Source: Pseudomonadota bacterium (GTDB lineage: Bacteria > Myxococcota_A > Polyangia > Polyangiales > Polyangiaceae). Taken from it: a DNA stretch of 7,784 nucleotides. Location: positions 1 to 7,784 of the forward strand of contig JAEYOT010000347.1 in assembly GCA_023411445.1 (NCBI GenBank), read 5' to 3'. A model generated the notes under the pieces. That model was not told the origin of the DNA. It saw only the letters and a list, made by a program, of their open reading frames with translations, and did not search any database. Below are positions 1-6,566 of the stretch, piece after piece (the first letter of the stretch is position 1; each line of letters begins with the position of its first letter). The position numbers and the translations under genes are program-made.

Positions 1-255
1 ACGCTGGGCAACGTCGGCCACGCTCTGGAGTTCATCAAGGATCAGTACCGTCACGCCAAGCCGATCCTGGCTCTGGGCGAGGGCGCCGCGCTGATCGAGA
101 ACGCGGGGGCCTCGGCGCTGCTGCCCAACGGGGAGCCGGATCCGGGCGTCATCGTGGCCAAGCACGGGACGGCACGGGAGGTGCTCCCTCAATTCGTCGC
201 GGCCATCACGCGGCATCGACACCACGAGCGCGAGACGGATCCGCCGCTCGTTTGA
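1..255 (+). CDS. katE: Large-subunit catalase, C-terminal end (partial)
   Basis: Only the last 84 codons are present; the 5' part lies outside the window, and the frame is open from base 1 to a TGA at 253-255. The product resembles the extreme C-terminus of clade 2, HPII/KatE-type catalases. These carry an extra flavodoxin-like (class I amidotransferase-like) domain after the heme catalase core. Visible matches include a helix with A-L-E-F-I-x-D-x-Y-R-H-x-K-P-I, corresponding to the family's M-E-A-Y-K-H-x-K-P-I stretch, then a D-P-G-V-I-V strand and a final helix ending in A-A-I-T-R-H-R. The full enzyme would be cytoplasmic and break hydrogen peroxide into water and oxygen; the heme site is not in the window. 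The next gene starts 13 bp downstream on the same strand, suggesting co-transcription. The family call rests on a short, less conserved domain, so it is good but not certain. Confidence 0.82.
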   Translation, partial: TLGNVGHALEFIKDQYRHAKPILALGEGAALIENAGASALLPNGEPDPGVIVAKHGTAREVLPQFVAAITRHRHHERETDPPLV

Positions 256-268
256 ACCCGAGGATCGC

Positions 269-880
269 ATGAACCAGAAGCAAGTCGAGGAGCTTTTGCT
301 GCAGTCGCTCGAGCACGAGCTCGGGGGCGTCACCATTTACTCCACCGCGCTCAGCTGCGCCCGGAGGCCTGAGCTGAAGCGAGAGTGGGAGCGGTACCTC
401 GAGCAGACCAAACAGCACGTGACCGCGCTGGAGGGCGCGTGCAAGGCGCTCAAGCTCGATCCCGCCCGTGACACGCCGGGAAGGCGCGTCGTGCGCCACG
501 TGGGCAGCGCGCTGGTCGAAGCCATGAACCTGGCGCTGAGCGGTGGGGACGCCACCGCCGCTCAGCTCGTCGCGTGCGAATGCGTGGTGCTGGCCGAAAC
601 CAAGGACCACGCCAACTGGCAGCTGCTCGGCAAGGTCGCAGAGCGGCTGCCGGGCGAGGCCGGAGCCGCGCTGGAGCGCGCCTATCGAACGATCGAGGAT
701 CAGGAAGACGAGCACCTCTACCACTCGCGCGGCTGGTGCCGCGAGCTACAGATCGAGGCGCTCGGGCTCCCCGCCCTACTGCCACCACCGGAAGAGCAGC
801 GCGAGGTGAAGACAGCGATGGGCGCCGCGCGCGCGGAGCAGCTAGCCGACGAGCTTCGCTTGCAGGGCCAGAGGCGTTGA
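269..880 (+). CDS. Ferritin-like (putative diiron) four-helix protein
   Basis: This is a 203-residue, almost wholly helical cytoplasmic protein without signal peptide or membrane segment. Four amphipathic helices can be drawn. They span about residues 5-28 (E16, E18), 33-62 (E41, E45, H50, E55), 95-127 (E104, E110, H114) and 132-160. The last contains an E-D-x-E-H run, E146-x-x-H149 being a ferritin-type ExxH. The pattern of Glu and ExxH residues in paired helices is that of ferritin-like diiron proteins; which residues bind metal is inferred. A roughly 40-residue charged tail follows. The ATG start has AGGA at 261-264, 4 bp upstream. It follows the catalase stop by 13 bp, so both are probably made together: peroxide removal next to iron handling or a Dps-like role. 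Substrate and oligomeric state are unknown. It could instead be a structural ferritin-like protein without catalysis. Confidence 0.72.
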   Translation: MNQKQVEELLLQSLEHELGGVTIYSTALSCARRPELKREWERYLEQTKQHVTALEGACKALKLDPARDTPGRRVVRHVGSALVEAMNLALSGGDATAAQLVACECVVLAETKDHANWQLLGKVAERLPGEAGAALERAYRTIEDQEDEHLYHSRGWCRELQIEALGLPALLPPPEEQREVKTAMGAARAEQLADELRLQGQRR

Positions 881-882
881 GC

Positions 883-1110
883 GTGGCCTCATTCTTCTGT
901 CCGCCACCGCGCCGAGGCACTGGCCACGCCTGGGCAAAGCTCGTGCTGCTCGCAAGCGTGGTAGCGGCGCCAGCTTGCGGCCCGCGCGAATCGCCCCCGG
1001 TGGATACGCCGCGCACGCTCCCGCCCCCCGAGGCGCAAGCCGATCTCACCCGCGCCGGCAAAGGCGGCGGATCCGCTACGGATCCGCCGTCGAAATCCGA
1101 CGCGGAGTGA
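883..1110 (+). CDS. Probable small lipoprotein (75 aa)
   Basis: A GTG-started frame of 75 codons begins 2 bp after the ferritin-like gene stops. AGAGG at 870-874 lies 8 bp before the GTG, and this decides the start over a TTG at 877 that sits too close to it. The product has an N-region with arginines and a lysine, a hydrophobic stretch (LVLLASVVAAPA) at about residues 20-31, and a cysteine at about position 32 in A-P-A-C. This is an acceptable though non-ideal lipobox. The rest is proline- and charge-rich and looks disordered, with no recognisable domain. If processed, it would be a short lipid-anchored protein in the envelope. I do not recognise a family. Overlapping reading frames in this GC-rich stretch make any short call uncertain; the signal-peptide architecture and ribosome binding site are the arguments for it. 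Confidence 0.5.
   Translation: MASFFCPPPRRGTGHAWAKLVLLASVVAAPACGPRESPPVDTPRTLPPPEAQADLTRAGKGGGSATDPPSKSDAE
1065..1089. repeat. Perfect 11-bp inverted repeat, 3-nt loop
   Basis: CGGCGGATCCG at 1065-1075 is followed by CTA and its exact reverse complement at 1079-1089. It lies in the last codons of the small lipoprotein gene and 31 bp upstream of the sigma-54-like motif at 1120-1135. No T-run follows, so it is not a standard intrinsic terminator on the plus strand. Its centre would lie near -69 relative to the predicted start of transcription at about 1146. It could be an activator or repressor site, an RNA hairpin that trims or stabilises the operon transcript, or a chance result of codon choice. 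Confidence 0.6.
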
Positions 1111-1119
1111 GGGCCGCAC

Positions 1120-1135
1120 CGGCACGCTGGTTGCA
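1120..1135 (+). promoter_or_regulatory. Sigma-54 (-24/-12) promoter-like site before the AsmA-like gene
   Basis: The 16 bases CGGCACGCTGGTTGCA match the sigma-54 consensus TGGCACG-N4-TTGCW at 11 of 12 defined positions; only the first base differs. The invariant GG is at 1121-1122 and GC at 1133-1134, in the exact required spacing. The expected transcription start is about 1146, one base before the GTG at 1147. The AAGGG ribosome binding site at 1135-1139 would then lie outside this transcript. It would serve only mRNA reading through from upstream. The motif match is direct observation; promoter activity is inferred. Confidence 0.5.
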
Positions 1136-1146
1136 AGGGTCTCACC

Positions 1147-3060
1147 GTGACGAGACTCGAGCGATTGAAGCGCTGGTTGGCGCCGCCCAAGCGGCGCGTA
1201 CGGCTCGCGATTGGCGCCGTCTTGGCGCTCCTGGCCTATCCGGTGCTGGGCACGCTCGCGCTATGGAGTGGGTTCGTGGAGTGGGTAGCTCGCTCGGAAG
1301 ATCTCCGGCTCGAGATCGATAACCCGTCGTACACGATCTGGCCGGGGCGCATTCACATGAAGGGCGTCAAGATCTACATGAACGGCGACACGCAGTTCAT
1401 TCTGGAGGGCAAAGACCTGTTCACGAGCATCAACGTGCTCCAGCTGGTTCGTCGCCGTATTCATGTCACTCGCCTCAGCGCGCACGACGTGCGCTACCAG
1501 ATGCGAGTCCAGGTCAAGGACACGCACGGCATCGAGCGCCGGCTGGCCGCGTATCCCAAGCTCGAGGGCCTCCCCGGTGAAAATACGGTGAAGGTCGCGG
1601 CAGCAGCACAATCGGAGGAGCGCGAGGGGTCGTGGACCGTGGAGGTAGACGGCATCGACCTTGAGGTCGCCGAGCTGTGGTTCTTCGAGTACCGCTACCT
1701 CGGCAAGGGCACACTGCAGGGCGGCTTCACCGTAGGGCCAAACCTCATGGCTGTGCGCACCGCCGTGCAAGACTTGGGACCCGGCGAGCTGCGCTTCGGC
1801 GAAAAGCAGCCGATCGCGCAGCGGCTGCGCGGACAGATCACCGCCACCATTCCCGAGCTGGATCCCGAGGCGCACGCAGACACAAGCTTCCTAGAGTTCG
1901 TCAGCGCGCGCCTGAACCTGCGCGCCGACGTGGTCAGCCTAGCTCACGTCGACGCGTACATGCCCCCAAGTATCCACGTGACCAAGGGCGCAGGTCCACT
2001 CGAGTTCGATCTATTCATGGAGAAGGGCTACCTCGGAAAGAAGAGCCGGTTGGACTTCCGCACCGACGCGATCGGCGTCAGCGGCGACGGCTTCGGAGTA
2101 GCGACGGACTGGAAGCTGCACTTCGACGCCGCGGGCGAGGCGGGGGAGTTCCCGCTCGGACGCGCCGAGTTCAAGTCCACCATCGTGGCGTTCGGGCGCG
2201 GCAAGCGTGAGGTGACGTTCCAAATTCACAACCATCACCTGGAGGCGGCGCTCGACACCATCCGGCTGGGGAGCGGCAGCGACTTGAAACGGGCGACGCT
2301 GCGCATGCCCAGCATCCTGTCGGCGGATTTGGACGATCTGGACGTCGTGCTGCCGAAAGACTCACCGATTTCGATTCAGGGCGGAGAGGCCAAAGCCTCG
2401 CTCAGCCTCGACATGGACAAGGACTATTGGGCGCGTGGCCCGCTGGCAGCTCGTATCCTACGCAGCCGGGTGGACGCAGCAGGCGTGCGGCTGGGAGCCA
2501 ACACCTGGCTGGACGCTCAGCTGGCGCTCAACCCCAAGCAGAAGGTGACCAACGTGACCGACCTCTTGCTGCGCATCCGCAACGGCAGCATGGAGGTCGA
2601 GGACGAGTCCGTAGCCAACTGGTGGATGAATCTCAGCGCCAAGCGGCTGAGCTACCGCGCCACCGAGCCGCCCAGCGCCGAGGGCGCCGTGAGCGTGCGC
2701 ACCAAGAACCTCGAGCCAGCCTTGGAGGCGTTGGCACAGAAGGACGTGATCAGCGACATCATCCCCCATCTCACCAGCATGAACGACTTCCGCGCCAAGA
2801 CCACGTTCAAGAAGACGGGCGCCGCGACGGACCTCACCATCGAGTCCGAGAGCCAAGTCTGGGACGTCGCGGGGCGCATCTACTCGAGCCCCAAGCAGAG
2901 CTTGATGGCGCTGGTGGTCGGTGGGCAGACCGTCTCGCTAGGCGTGGCGGACCTAGGCAACGGACTCAAGCTGCGGCCCTTCGCAAAAACGGATTGGCTC
3001 AATGAGCAGCTCGTAGAGTTTCCCAAGCCGCTGGTGCAGATGACGGCCTCCAAGCCGTAG
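1147..3060 (+). CDS. AsmA-like membrane-anchored envelope protein (637 aa)
   Basis: The protein has a short basic cytoplasmic N-terminus (residues 1-18), one transmembrane helix at about 19-42, and then about 590 residues of beta-rich sequence predicted to be periplasmic. After the helix come repeated strand-turn units of the kind found in AsmA, YhdP, TamB and DUF748 proteins. An example is W-P-G-R-I-H-M-K-G-V-K near 65-75, followed by an L-V-R-R-R-I-H-V-T-R-L-S-A-H-D-V-R segment near 100-116. Those families form long hydrophobic grooves and are linked to phospholipid movement or outer-membrane homeostasis. Placing this protein among them is fold-style recognition, not a strong motif match. 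The GTG start has AAGGG 7 bp upstream; a sigma-54-like motif also abuts it. The DUF72 gene follows by 4 bp, so the two are probably co-transcribed and translationally linked. No enzymatic residues are apparent. Alternative: a lineage-specific periplasmic protein of unknown role. Confidence 0.68.
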   Translation: MTRLERLKRWLAPPKRRVRLAIGAVLALLAYPVLGTLALWSGFVEWVARSEDLRLEIDNPSYTIWPGRIHMKGVKIYMNGDTQFILEGKDLFTSINVLQLVRRRIHVTRLSAHDVRYQMRVQVKDTHGIERRLAAYPKLEGLPGENTVKVAAAAQSEEREGSWTVEVDGIDLEVAELWFFEYRYLGKGTLQGGFTVGPNLMAVRTAVQDLGPGELRFGEKQPIAQRLRGQITATIPELDPEAHADTSFLEFVSARLNLRADVVSLAHVDAYMPPSIHVTKGAGPLEFDLFMEKGYLGKKSRLDFRTDAIGVSGDGFGVATDWKLHFDAAGEAGEFPLGRAEFKSTIVAFGRGKREVTFQIHNHHLEAALDTIRLGSGSDLKRATLRMPSILSADLDDLDVVLPKDSPISIQGGEAKASLSLDMDKDYWARGPLAARILRSRVDAAGVRLGANTWLDAQLALNPKQKVTNVTDLLLRIRNGSMEVEDESVANWWMNLSAKRLSYRATEPPSAEGAVSVRTKNLEPALEALAQKDVISDIIPHLTSMNDFRAKTTFKKTGAATDLTIESESQVWDVAGRIYSSPKQSLMALVVGGQTVSLGVADLGNGLKLRPFAKTDWLNEQLVEFPKPLVQMTASKP

Positions 3061-3064
3061 GCTC

Positions 3065-3958
3065 ATGAAGCACCTGGTGCGCATCGGCATCTCTGGCTGG
3101 CGGTACCCACCGTGGCGCGGCGTGTTCTACCCGCCTGGTTTGCCGCAGAAGCAGGAGCTAACCTACGCGAGCGAGCGCTTTCCCAGCGTCGAGCTGAACG
3201 GCTCTTTCTACTCATTGCAGCGTCCCTCCAGCTATCAGGCCTGGCACGACGCCGTGCCGGACGATTTTCAGTTTGCGATCAAGGGCAGCCGCTACGTGAC
3301 GCACATGCTGCGCCTGCGCAACGTGCGCACCGCGCTCGCCAACTTCTTCGCCTCGGGCCTGCTCTGCCTGCGGGAGAAGCTGGGACCGATCTTGTGGCAA
3401 CTTCCACCCACGATGCGCTTCGAGCCGGAGCGCTTGCGCGACTTCTTTCGGCTACTGCCGCGCGACACCGACGCGCTGGCGGCGCTGGCGAGCGAGCACG
3501 ATCGACGCCTGCAGGGCCGCAGCGCGATCGCCCCCTTTACCGCCAAGCGGCCTCTACGGCACGCGCTCGAGGTCAGGCACCCATCCTTCGAAGAGCCCGC
3601 CTACGTCGAGCTGCTGCGCGAGCACGGCGTCGCTTCGTGCGTGGCAGACAGCGCTGGGCTGTACCCGCTTATCGACGAGCAAACGGCTGACTTCAGCTAC
3701 GCCCGGCTGCACGGCAAAGATACGCTCTATGTGAGCGGCTACGACGAGGCGGACCTCCGCGCCTGGGCCAAGCGCGTGCGGCGCTGGAAGAAGCGCGGCG
3801 ACGTTTTCGTTTACTTCGACAACGACGTGAAGGTGCGCGCGCCGTTCGACGCGCAGAATCTAGCGCGTGTGCTGGCGTCGCGGCCGCTCCTCGCGCTACC
3901 GCGCGAGCTCGGTGGTGTGACGGAGGAGGTTCGCACGTCCTGGCCGGCCTGGCCCTAG
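3065..3958 (+). CDS. DUF72 (YecE-like) TIM-barrel protein
   Basis: The 297-residue product has the full length and marker segments of the DUF72 family. There is an opening I-G-I-S-G-W-R-Y-P-P-W-R-G-V-F-Y-P-P-G-L at residues 7-26, then V-E-L-N-G-S-F-Y at 42-49 and F-A-I-K-G-S at 70-75. G-P-I-L-W-Q-L-P-P follows at 107-115, L-E-V-R-H-P-S-F at 168-175, A-R-L-H-G at 213-217 and Y-F-D-N-D at 250-254. The family adopts a TIM-barrel fold in the cytoplasm; I know of no firmly assigned reaction. The ATG lies 4 bp after the AsmA-like stop, with only a weak AGG at 3059-3061 in front, so translation probably depends on the upstream gene. The stop overlaps that of the converging FAD/Rieske gene. The family assignment is secure, the function is not. 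Confidence 0.92.
   Translation: MKHLVRIGISGWRYPPWRGVFYPPGLPQKQELTYASERFPSVELNGSFYSLQRPSSYQAWHDAVPDDFQFAIKGSRYVTHMLRLRNVRTALANFFASGLLCLREKLGPILWQLPPTMRFEPERLRDFFRLLPRDTDALAALASEHDRRLQGRSAIAPFTAKRPLRHALEVRHPSFEEPAYVELLREHGVASCVADSAGLYPLIDEQTADFSYARLHGKDTLYVSGYDEADLRAWAKRVRRWKKRGDVFVYFDNDVKVRAPFDAQNLARVLASRPLLALPRELGGVTEEVRTSWPAWP
3955..3958. other. Tail-to-tail overlap of two stop codons
   Basis: The plus-strand DUF72 gene stops with TAG at 3956-3958, and the minus-strand FAD/Rieske gene stops with TAG read from 3957-3955. Both lie in the palindrome CCTAGG (3954-3959), so the converging genes share bases and no intergenic space remains for a bidirectional terminator. I saw no hairpin plus T-run at the junction on either strand. 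Confidence 0.9.
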
Positions 3959-5445
3959 GCGCGCTCGAGCGGTTTCGTCGCAGGGCCGTCGAGCACCTCG
4001 CCGTCCAGCCCGAAGCGGGAGCCGTGGCAAGGACAGTCCCAGCTGCGCTCGACGGCATTGAAGGCCACCAGGCAGCCCTGATGGGTACAAATGGCGGACA
4101 CCGCGTGAACCTGCCCAGCGTCGTCGCGGTAGACGGCCAGGCGCTTGCCGTCGTGCTCCAGCACCTTCCCCTCGCCGGCGCGGACGTCCGCGAGCGCTCC
4201 TTTGGGCGCGGAGTGCAGGTGCCCGGCGGCGGCGTGCTTGATCGTCTCGGCATTCTCTACCACGACCGAACCGAGCGAGGCCAATGGCTTGCTGCGTGTC
4301 GGCTTGTAGAGCTCCGCGTAGCGGTTGGGCTGCCCGCAGATGTCATCCGCGATGATCTGCGCCGCGATGGTGCCCAGCGTGGTGCCGTTGCCGCAGAAGC
4401 CCGTAGCCACGTAGAGCGGACGCTCTGCGTCGACGCGGCCGATGAAGGGCAAGCCGTCCGCGGATTCGACGACCTGGGCCGACCAGCGCGCGTCGATCGG
4501 CACGTCGAGCCGCGCGGCGTACGCCTCGAGCTCCAGGTATGGGGCGTCCGCTCCCTCCTTGGGCAAGACGCCCGTGCGGTGATCCGCGCCGCCCACGATC
4601 ACGTAGTCCCGACCCTCGACGCGGGCGCGTCGCACGTAGTGATACGGGTCGTCCATATCCCAGAACAGGCCTGTCGGCGCGTTTGCCACGGCGCCGGCCA
4701 CGACGTACGAGCGGTACTGAGCCAGCTTCAGCTGCAGCGTTAGCTTGGAAAACGGCGCGTGGGTGGCGAGCACGACCGCATCCGCCGTGATCGAGTAACC
4801 GGCGTTCGTCTCGAGCCGCAGTGGGCCGGGACCGGTGACGTCCAACATGCTCACGCCCTCGAAGATCTGCGCCGAGGCGCGCTGCGCCCGCTCGGCGAGG
4901 TTCGTCACGTAGGCTGCCGGATCGAGCTGGGCCTGATCCGCGAAACGTATCGCGCCTTCTGCGCGGATCCCGAGCGGAAGCGTGACCGGCTCTACGCTCG
5001 CTCCGGCACGCGCCGCCGCGGCGAGCTCCTGCTCCAGCTCGGCTACCTGCTGCTGATGCTCCGTAAAGAGGTAGCCGTCGACGCGCTCGAAACCGCAGTC
5101 AACGGAGGCGCCCTGACAGAGCCTGGCGATCAGCTCGATTGCCTCGCGGCTCGAAGCGCGCACCAAGGCAGCGCCCTCACGACCGAACTTGGACTCTAGC
5201 GCGTGGTAACGTGTGTCCACCGCTTCCGTGAGGTGAGCGGTGCTGGCGCCAGTCACGCCCGCGCCCAGCGTGCGCCCCTCCAGCACGGCCACGCGCTTGC
5301 CTCGCCCTGCGAGTAGGAGCGCCGCCGTGAGGCCCGTGATGCCGCCACCCACGACCGCGACCTGTACCTGCAGATCCGCTTCCAACTGCGGGAACAGCGG
5401 CCGCGCTTGCGGGCGCCAGATCGTCACCGTTGATTGCTTGGTCAT
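3955..5445 (-). CDS. FAD-dependent oxidoreductase with C-terminal Rieske [2Fe-2S] domain
   Basis: This 496-residue fusion protein has two parts. Residues 27-375 form a DAO/glycine-oxidase-like FAD domain: the dinucleotide motif G-G-G-I-T-G is at 33-38, and E56 ends the second strand to bind ribose. A late F-I-G-R and A-T-G-F-C-G-N-G-T-T-L-G segment (334-358) closes the flavin site. Residues about 405-496 are a Rieske domain with C453-T-H455-x-G-C458 and C471-P-C473-H474-G-S. C453, H455, C471 and H474 would hold the cluster, and C458-C473 would form the stabilising disulfide seen in high-potential Rieske proteins. The arrangement is like Bacillus YhfW, whose substrate I do not know. Electron flow from an oxidised amine- or hydroxyl-type substrate through FAD to the cluster is inferred. 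No signal peptide is visible. The ATG overlaps the stop of the oxidoreductase gene before it (ATGA, 5442-5445) and no ribosome binding site is obvious, so translation is likely coupled. Confidence 0.9.
   Translation of the reverse strand: MTKQSTVTIWRPQARPLFPQLEADLQVQVAVVGGGITGLTAALLLAGRGKRVAVLEGRTLGAGVTGASTAHLTEAVDTRYHALESKFGREGAALVRASSREAIELIARLCQGASVDCGFERVDGYLFTEHQQQVAELEQELAAAARAGASVEPVTLPLGIRAEGAIRFADQAQLDPAAYVTNLAERAQRASAQIFEGVSMLDVTGPGPLRLETNAGYSITADAVVLATHAPFSKLTLQLKLAQYRSYVVAGAVANAPTGLFWDMDDPYHYVRRARVEGRDYVIVGGADHRTGVLPKEGADAPYLELEAYAARLDVPIDARWSAQVVESADGLPFIGRVDAERPLYVATGFCGNGTTLGTIAAQIIADDICGQPNRYAELYKPTRSKPLASLGSVVVENAETIKHAAAGHLHSAPKGALADVRAGEGKVLEHDGKRLAVYRDDAGQVHAVSAICTHQGCLVAFNAVERSWDCPCHGSRFGLDGEVLDGPATKPLERA
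5442..5445 (-). other. ATGA stop/start overlap in the minus-strand operon
   Basis: On the minus strand the ATG of the FAD/Rieske gene (5445-5443) overlaps the TGA of the Gfo/Idh/MocA gene (5444-5442). The 20 bases before this ATG contain no good purine-rich ribosome binding site. Re-initiation by ribosomes finishing the upstream gene is the likely mode of translation, which would tie the amounts of the two oxidoreductases together. Confidence 0.85.
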
Positions 5446-6554
5446 TTGAGGCTCGGGGAGGGCGCGTTGACCGTTTCCTGCTTCTTGACTGGGGGCTTTT
5501 TGGCCTCTTGCCGCAAGCTCGGACGCTCCGCGCGCTGTCGTGGCTCGAGCGGCACCGGCTTGCCGGACGCCGCGGAGGTCAGCAAGGCGTCGACGACCCT
5601 CAGGTCGAGCAGCCCCTCCTCGCCGTTCGGCTCCGGCTCACGTCCGTCCAGGATGCAGCGGGAGAAGTACTCGATCTCGGGCGCGAACTGGTCGCGCTTG
5701 CCAAAGCTCTGAGTCTTGGTCTTGTCATCGATGGTGAGGTGGTGCTCGAGCTTGTCCGTGTAGCCGTAGGCTGGCTCGACGCGCAGATCGCCCTCCGTCC
5801 CGACGACGCGGTAGCTGGAGGTGGCTGCCAAGCTGTTGCTCACCGTGAAGTGCGCCACGCGGTCGCCAGGGAAGCGCAAGATCGCCGTGGATGTGTCGTC
5901 CACCCCGTCTTCTTCGCGCACCGTAGCGAAAGCCAGCACCGGCTCTGCGCGGAATAGGTTACGCGCGGCGTTGATGCAGTAAACGCCCAGATCCAGCAAC
6001 GCACCACCGCCGGCGTCGGGCTTCTCACGGATGTCGTTCGGGCGCACGACGTGGGTGAACACCGACTCGAACACGCGCGGCTCGCCCAGCTTGCCCTCCT
6101 TGACCAGCTCGATCGCCTTCAGGTTTGCTTCCTCGAAGTGTAGGCGGTAAGCGACCATCAGCGTCACATTTGCGCGGTCGCAAGCCTGGATCATCTCCTC
6201 GCACTCCGCGGCAGAGCAGCCGAGCGGCTTCTCGCAAAGCACGTGGACGCCGGCGGCGGCGGCGCGTAGCACGTGCTCCCTGTGCTGAGCGTTGGGAGTT
6301 GCCACGTACACGGCGTGGGCGCCAGACTGGCGCAGCACGAGCTCCAAATCCTGATAGTCGCCGCTGTGGGCGAGATCGTAGCGCTTACACAGCTCCTCGC
6401 GCTTCTCGCCGTCACCCGAGACGATACCGACCAGCTCCGAGCGCTCGGCATGCGCGAAAGCCGGCAGCACCGCGACCTGCGCGATATTGCCGGCTCCGAC
6501 TACCACGTAACGAATCTTTTCTTGCGTGCTCATGCCGCGAGCTGCTGCACGCAC
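5442..6554 (-). CDS. Gfo/Idh/MocA family NAD(P)-dependent oxidoreductase
   Basis: The 370-residue product has an N-terminal Rossmann domain with G-A-G-N-I-A at 20-25, followed by the E108-K109-P110 signature. The second, substrate-binding domain has G-G-G-A-L-L-D188-L-G-V-Y192. K109, D188 and Y192 correspond to the catalytic Lys/Asp/Tyr of glucose-fructose oxidoreductase-type enzymes. The expected reaction is reversible oxidation or reduction of a sugar, inositol or related hydroxyl compound with NAD(P); the substrate cannot be read from sequence. Residues 335-370 form a charged, proline-rich tail (K-K-P-P-V-K-K-Q-E) beyond the usual fold. The GTG at 6554 is chosen because GAGGA (6568-6564) lies 9 bp ahead. 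An ATG at 6533 (seven residues in) would give a more typical N-terminus but has no clear ribosome binding site. The hemerythrin gene ends 12 bp upstream and the FAD/Rieske gene overlaps downstream, making a three-gene operon. No secretion signal is seen. Confidence 0.9.
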   Translation of the reverse strand: MRAAARGMSTQEKIRYVVVGAGNIAQVAVLPAFAHAERSELVGIVSGDGEKREELCKRYDLAHSGDYQDLELVLRQSGAHAVYVATPNAQHREHVLRAAAAGVHVLCEKPLGCSAAECEEMIQACDRANVTLMVAYRLHFEEANLKAIELVKEGKLGEPRVFESVFTHVVRPNDIREKPDAGGGALLDLGVYCINAARNLFRAEPVLAFATVREEDGVDDTSTAILRFPGDRVAHFTVSNSLAATSSYRVVGTEGDLRVEPAYGYTDKLEHHLTIDDKTKTQSFGKRDQFAPEIEYFSRCILDGREPEPNGEEGLLDLRVVDALLTSAASGKPVPLEPRQRAERPSLRQEAKKPPVKKQETVNAPSPSLK

Positions 6555-6566
6555 CGCGCCAAGTCC

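Noticed and set aside
170..185. CGGCACGGGAGGTGCT, a 10-of-12 match to the sigma-54 consensus
   Set aside because: It lies within the catalase coding region, has GTGC instead of TTGC, and no start codon follows at the distance seen for the other three sites.
910..925. Minus-strand AGCACG-N4-TTGC-like sequence
   Set aside because: The invariant GG is broken and no minus-strand gene starts nearby.
1065..1110. Intrinsic terminator at the end of the lipoprotein gene
   Set aside because: The stem is strong but lies before the stop codon and no T-run follows; kept only as an inverted repeat.
450..1190. Long minus-strand open frame of 246 codons opposite the ferritin-like and lipoprotein genes
   Set aside because: Its product is dominated by Arg, Ala, Pro and Ser with no fold or motif, as expected for the complement of GC-rich coding DNA. 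The opposing genes have clear features.
1677..2210. Plus-strand frame of 177 codons inside the AsmA-like gene
   Set aside because: The product is Arg/His/Ala-rich low-complexity sequence without a ribosome binding site, and it overlaps a longer coherent protein on the same strand.
4274..4289. Plus-strand AGGCCAATGGCTTGCT resembling a sigma-54 site
   Set aside because: Only GG, C and TTGCT match; the CACG part is lost, and it lies inside a minus-strand gene with no plus-strand gene to serve.
4024..4743. Plus-strand open frame of 239 codons
   Set aside because: It lies wholly opposite the FAD/Rieske gene, whose motifs are unmistakable; the frame has no recognisable domain and is a shadow of the GC-rich third codon positions.
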